From Vicinamibacteria bacterium (GTDB lineage: Bacteria > Acidobacteriota > Vicinamibacteria > Vicinamibacterales > UBA2999): a stretch of DNA of 5,953 nt. Positions 5,146-5,953 of the stretch are shown piece by piece. Under the pieces are notes generated by a model. The model was not told the DNA's origin. It worked only from the letters and a program-made list of their open reading frames with translations, and made no database searches. The translations under genes were made by a program, and so were the position numbers. Within the stretch, counting starts at the first letter, position 1, and each line of letters begins with the position of its first letter. The stretch spans positions 1 to 5,953 of the forward strand of contig JAICEG010000332.1 of the NCBI GenBank assembly GCA_025924295.1, written 5' to 3'.

Positions 5146-5953
5146 CTATTTTTGTTCCCGCTCTTCAGCGCGCGCGGCGCTGAGGATGTTCTTCAAGCCG
5201 TAATTGCCTTCGTGGCACTCGTAGAGAGGCACGGGATTGGGATCGGCCGTGAGCGGCAGAGAGAACGTCCACGGCTGCGTCCAGGTGCTGGGATCGTCGA
5301 CGGTGACCGTCCAGCGAACCTTGTCCGGCGCGATGCGCTGGAACTTCTCCGTCAGGACGAGCTTCTCCGGGTTCGCATTGCGATAGACGCTTCGGTCCTT
5401 GAAGTTCGTGGTCGTCACGACGAGCGTATCGCCTTCCCACCGGCCGCGAGCATTACCCATGTCGAAGCGTATTTTTGCGTCGAGGTGCTCGCGCCCGTCG
5501 TCCCTCGACTGTGCTCGGGACGACCCTGAGCTGGTCGAAGGGTCGAGCGGAATCACGCGCGTCTCGTGAATCATCTCGTAGAGGATCGCCACGTAACCGG
5601 GGGCCTGCACGATCTGGAACTGGTTGCCGTAAATCGACGGCATCATCGAGCCAGGCAGGCCACGCGTGATGCAGCGATCGTAGAGGCTGCGATCGGTGTA
5701 CGAGTCCGCAGGGCCGCGGCCACTGGCTTTCCGCGCCGCCGCGCGATCGGCGATGCGTCTCTGCGCCTCCGGAGTCATCGGCGGGATCTTGCCGTCGGGC
5801 GGATCGATGACCAGCCACGCCTGGCTGCCCTTGTGCAGATCGAGGTTGTCCTGCCACCAGTTGTCGGGCGCGTGAATGGGGCCCTGAAAGTTCCCAACGG
5901 TCCGCGCCTGGATCTTCTTTCGAATCGCGATGAGCTCCTCGCCCTTCACGTCC
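5146..5953 (-). CDS. Uncharacterised protein of a 'DNWWQDN…CHEGNYG' family, N-terminus cut by window edge
   Basis: The frame is open from the right edge to TAG at 5148-5146, giving 268 residues. A GTG at 5949-5947 is the first possible start in view, but the frame continues upstream (GAC) and relatives as I recall them have a longer N-terminus, usually with a signal peptide, so the gene is best called partial. Counting the GTG codon as residue 1, recognisable blocks are APDNWWQDN (27-35), AWLVIDPPDGKIPPMTPEAQ (44-63), DRSLYDRCITRGLPGSMMP (86-104), GYVAILYEMIHETRVIPLD (118-136), RGRWEGDTLVVTTTNFKDRS (168-187), TVDDPSTWTQPWTF (216-229) and YECHEGNYGLKNILSAARAEE (243-263). I associate this family with Acidobacteriota; no function is known to me. 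Residues 137-151 (PSTSSGSSRAQSRDD) interrupt an otherwise continuous IPLD-GREHLD block and are encoded by a palindromic repeat. The stop abuts the next gene's start. Confidence 0.8.
   Translation of the reverse strand, partial: DVKGEELIAIRKKIQARTVGNFQGPIHAPDNWWQDNLDLHKGSQAWLVIDPPDGKIPPMTPEAQRRIADRAAARKASGRGPADSYTDRSLYDRCITRGLPGSMMPSIYGNQFQIVQAPGYVAILYEMIHETRVIPLDPSTSSGSSRAQSRDDGREHLDAKIRFDMGNARGRWEGDTLVVTTTNFKDRSVYRNANPEKLVLTEKFQRIAPDKVRWTVTVDDPSTWTQPWTFSLPLTADPNPVPLYECHEGNYGLKNILSAARAEEREQK
5497..5541. repeat. Palindromic repeat inserted in frame in a coding sequence
   Basis: An imperfect inverted repeat with a two-part stem. The inner stem pairs GCTCGGG (5513-5519) with CCCTGAGC (5525-5531, one G-T pair) around a loop of about 5 nt. 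The outer stem pairs TCGAC (5505-5509) with GTCGA (5534-5538) and extends to CC/GG (5502-5503 with 5540-5541) past one mismatch. The two arms share the form CCCTTCGAC-nnn-GCTCAGGG, which I recognise as a short palindromic element dispersed in many environmental bacterial genomes, often inside genes. Here 45 nt (15 codons) are added to the host gene between residues 136 and 152, keeping the frame. GAC codons lie at both edges and could be a short target duplication. All three minus frames stay open across it. Confidence 0.7.

Noticed and set aside
5163..5185. Inverted repeat CTTCAGCGC…GCGCTGAGG near the end of the first gene, a possible terminator or RNA hairpin.
   Set aside because: It lies in codons for the conserved LSAARAEE region. 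In the direction of transcription it is followed by an A-run, not a T-run, and the next gene starts about 18 nt later, so an intrinsic terminator is not supported.
4174..5529. Long open frame of 451 codons on the plus strand, opposite the full-length MmgE/PrpD gene and its upstream neighbour.
   Set aside because: It crosses two recognisable minus-strand genes, its translation is Arg-, Asp- and Glu-rich without any family pattern, and such antisense frames are common opposite GC-rich genes.
5947..5949. GTG as the true start of the 5146-5953 gene.
   Set aside because: The frame remains open to the window edge, no Shine-Dalgarno can be seen in the four remaining bases, and the family appears to have more sequence N-terminal to this point.

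Overview
The window is GC-rich, tightly packed bacterial DNA in which every supportable gene lies on the minus strand, so transcription runs from position 5953 down to position 1. The gene families suggest an uncultured soil- or sediment-type bacterium, most likely Acidobacteriota (Vicinamibacteria-like). The evidence is a DUF1684 lipoprotein, a DUF5671 membrane protein and a 'DNWWQDN…CHEGNYG' protein of a type I associate with that phylum. The taxonomic guess rests on remembered family distributions, not on a marker gene.

In transcription order the layout is as follows. (1) An uncharacterised protein, cut at its N-terminus by the window edge (5146-5953), carries a small palindromic repeat inserted in frame (about 5497-5541). 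(2) A full-length MmgE/PrpD-family enzyme (3778-5145) starts on the base after the previous stop codon. (3) A DUF1684 lipoprotein (2857-3771). (4) A four-helix DUF5671 membrane protein (2196-2849). (5) A possible 26-codon ORF (2119-2199) overlaps both neighbours by 4 nt and has a near-ideal Shine-Dalgarno. (6) A small membrane-anchored, pseudopilin-like protein (1700-2122). (7) An MFS transporter of the anion:cation symporter type (379-1674). (8) The N-terminal 125 codons of a second, divergent MmgE/PrpD-family enzyme (1-376), which runs off the left edge.

The gaps between consecutive genes are 0, 6, 7, -4, -4, 25 and 2 nt, so the window looks like the interior of one long operon. No promoter or terminator is visible, and both ends lie outside. 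No stretch without a gene exceeds 25 nt. There are no RNA genes, CRISPR arrays, transposases or phage genes.

The clearest functional theme is carboxylate metabolism: two MmgE/PrpD enzymes (a family of 2-methylcitrate dehydratases, cis-aconitate decarboxylases and related enzymes) flank an organic-anion type MFS permease. The DUF1684 lipoprotein, the DUF5671 protein, the pseudopilin-like protein and the first gene have no assigned function. Their place in the pathway, if any, is unknown. The two points most worth a second look are the palindromic repeat absorbed into a reading frame and the overlapping micro-ORF.
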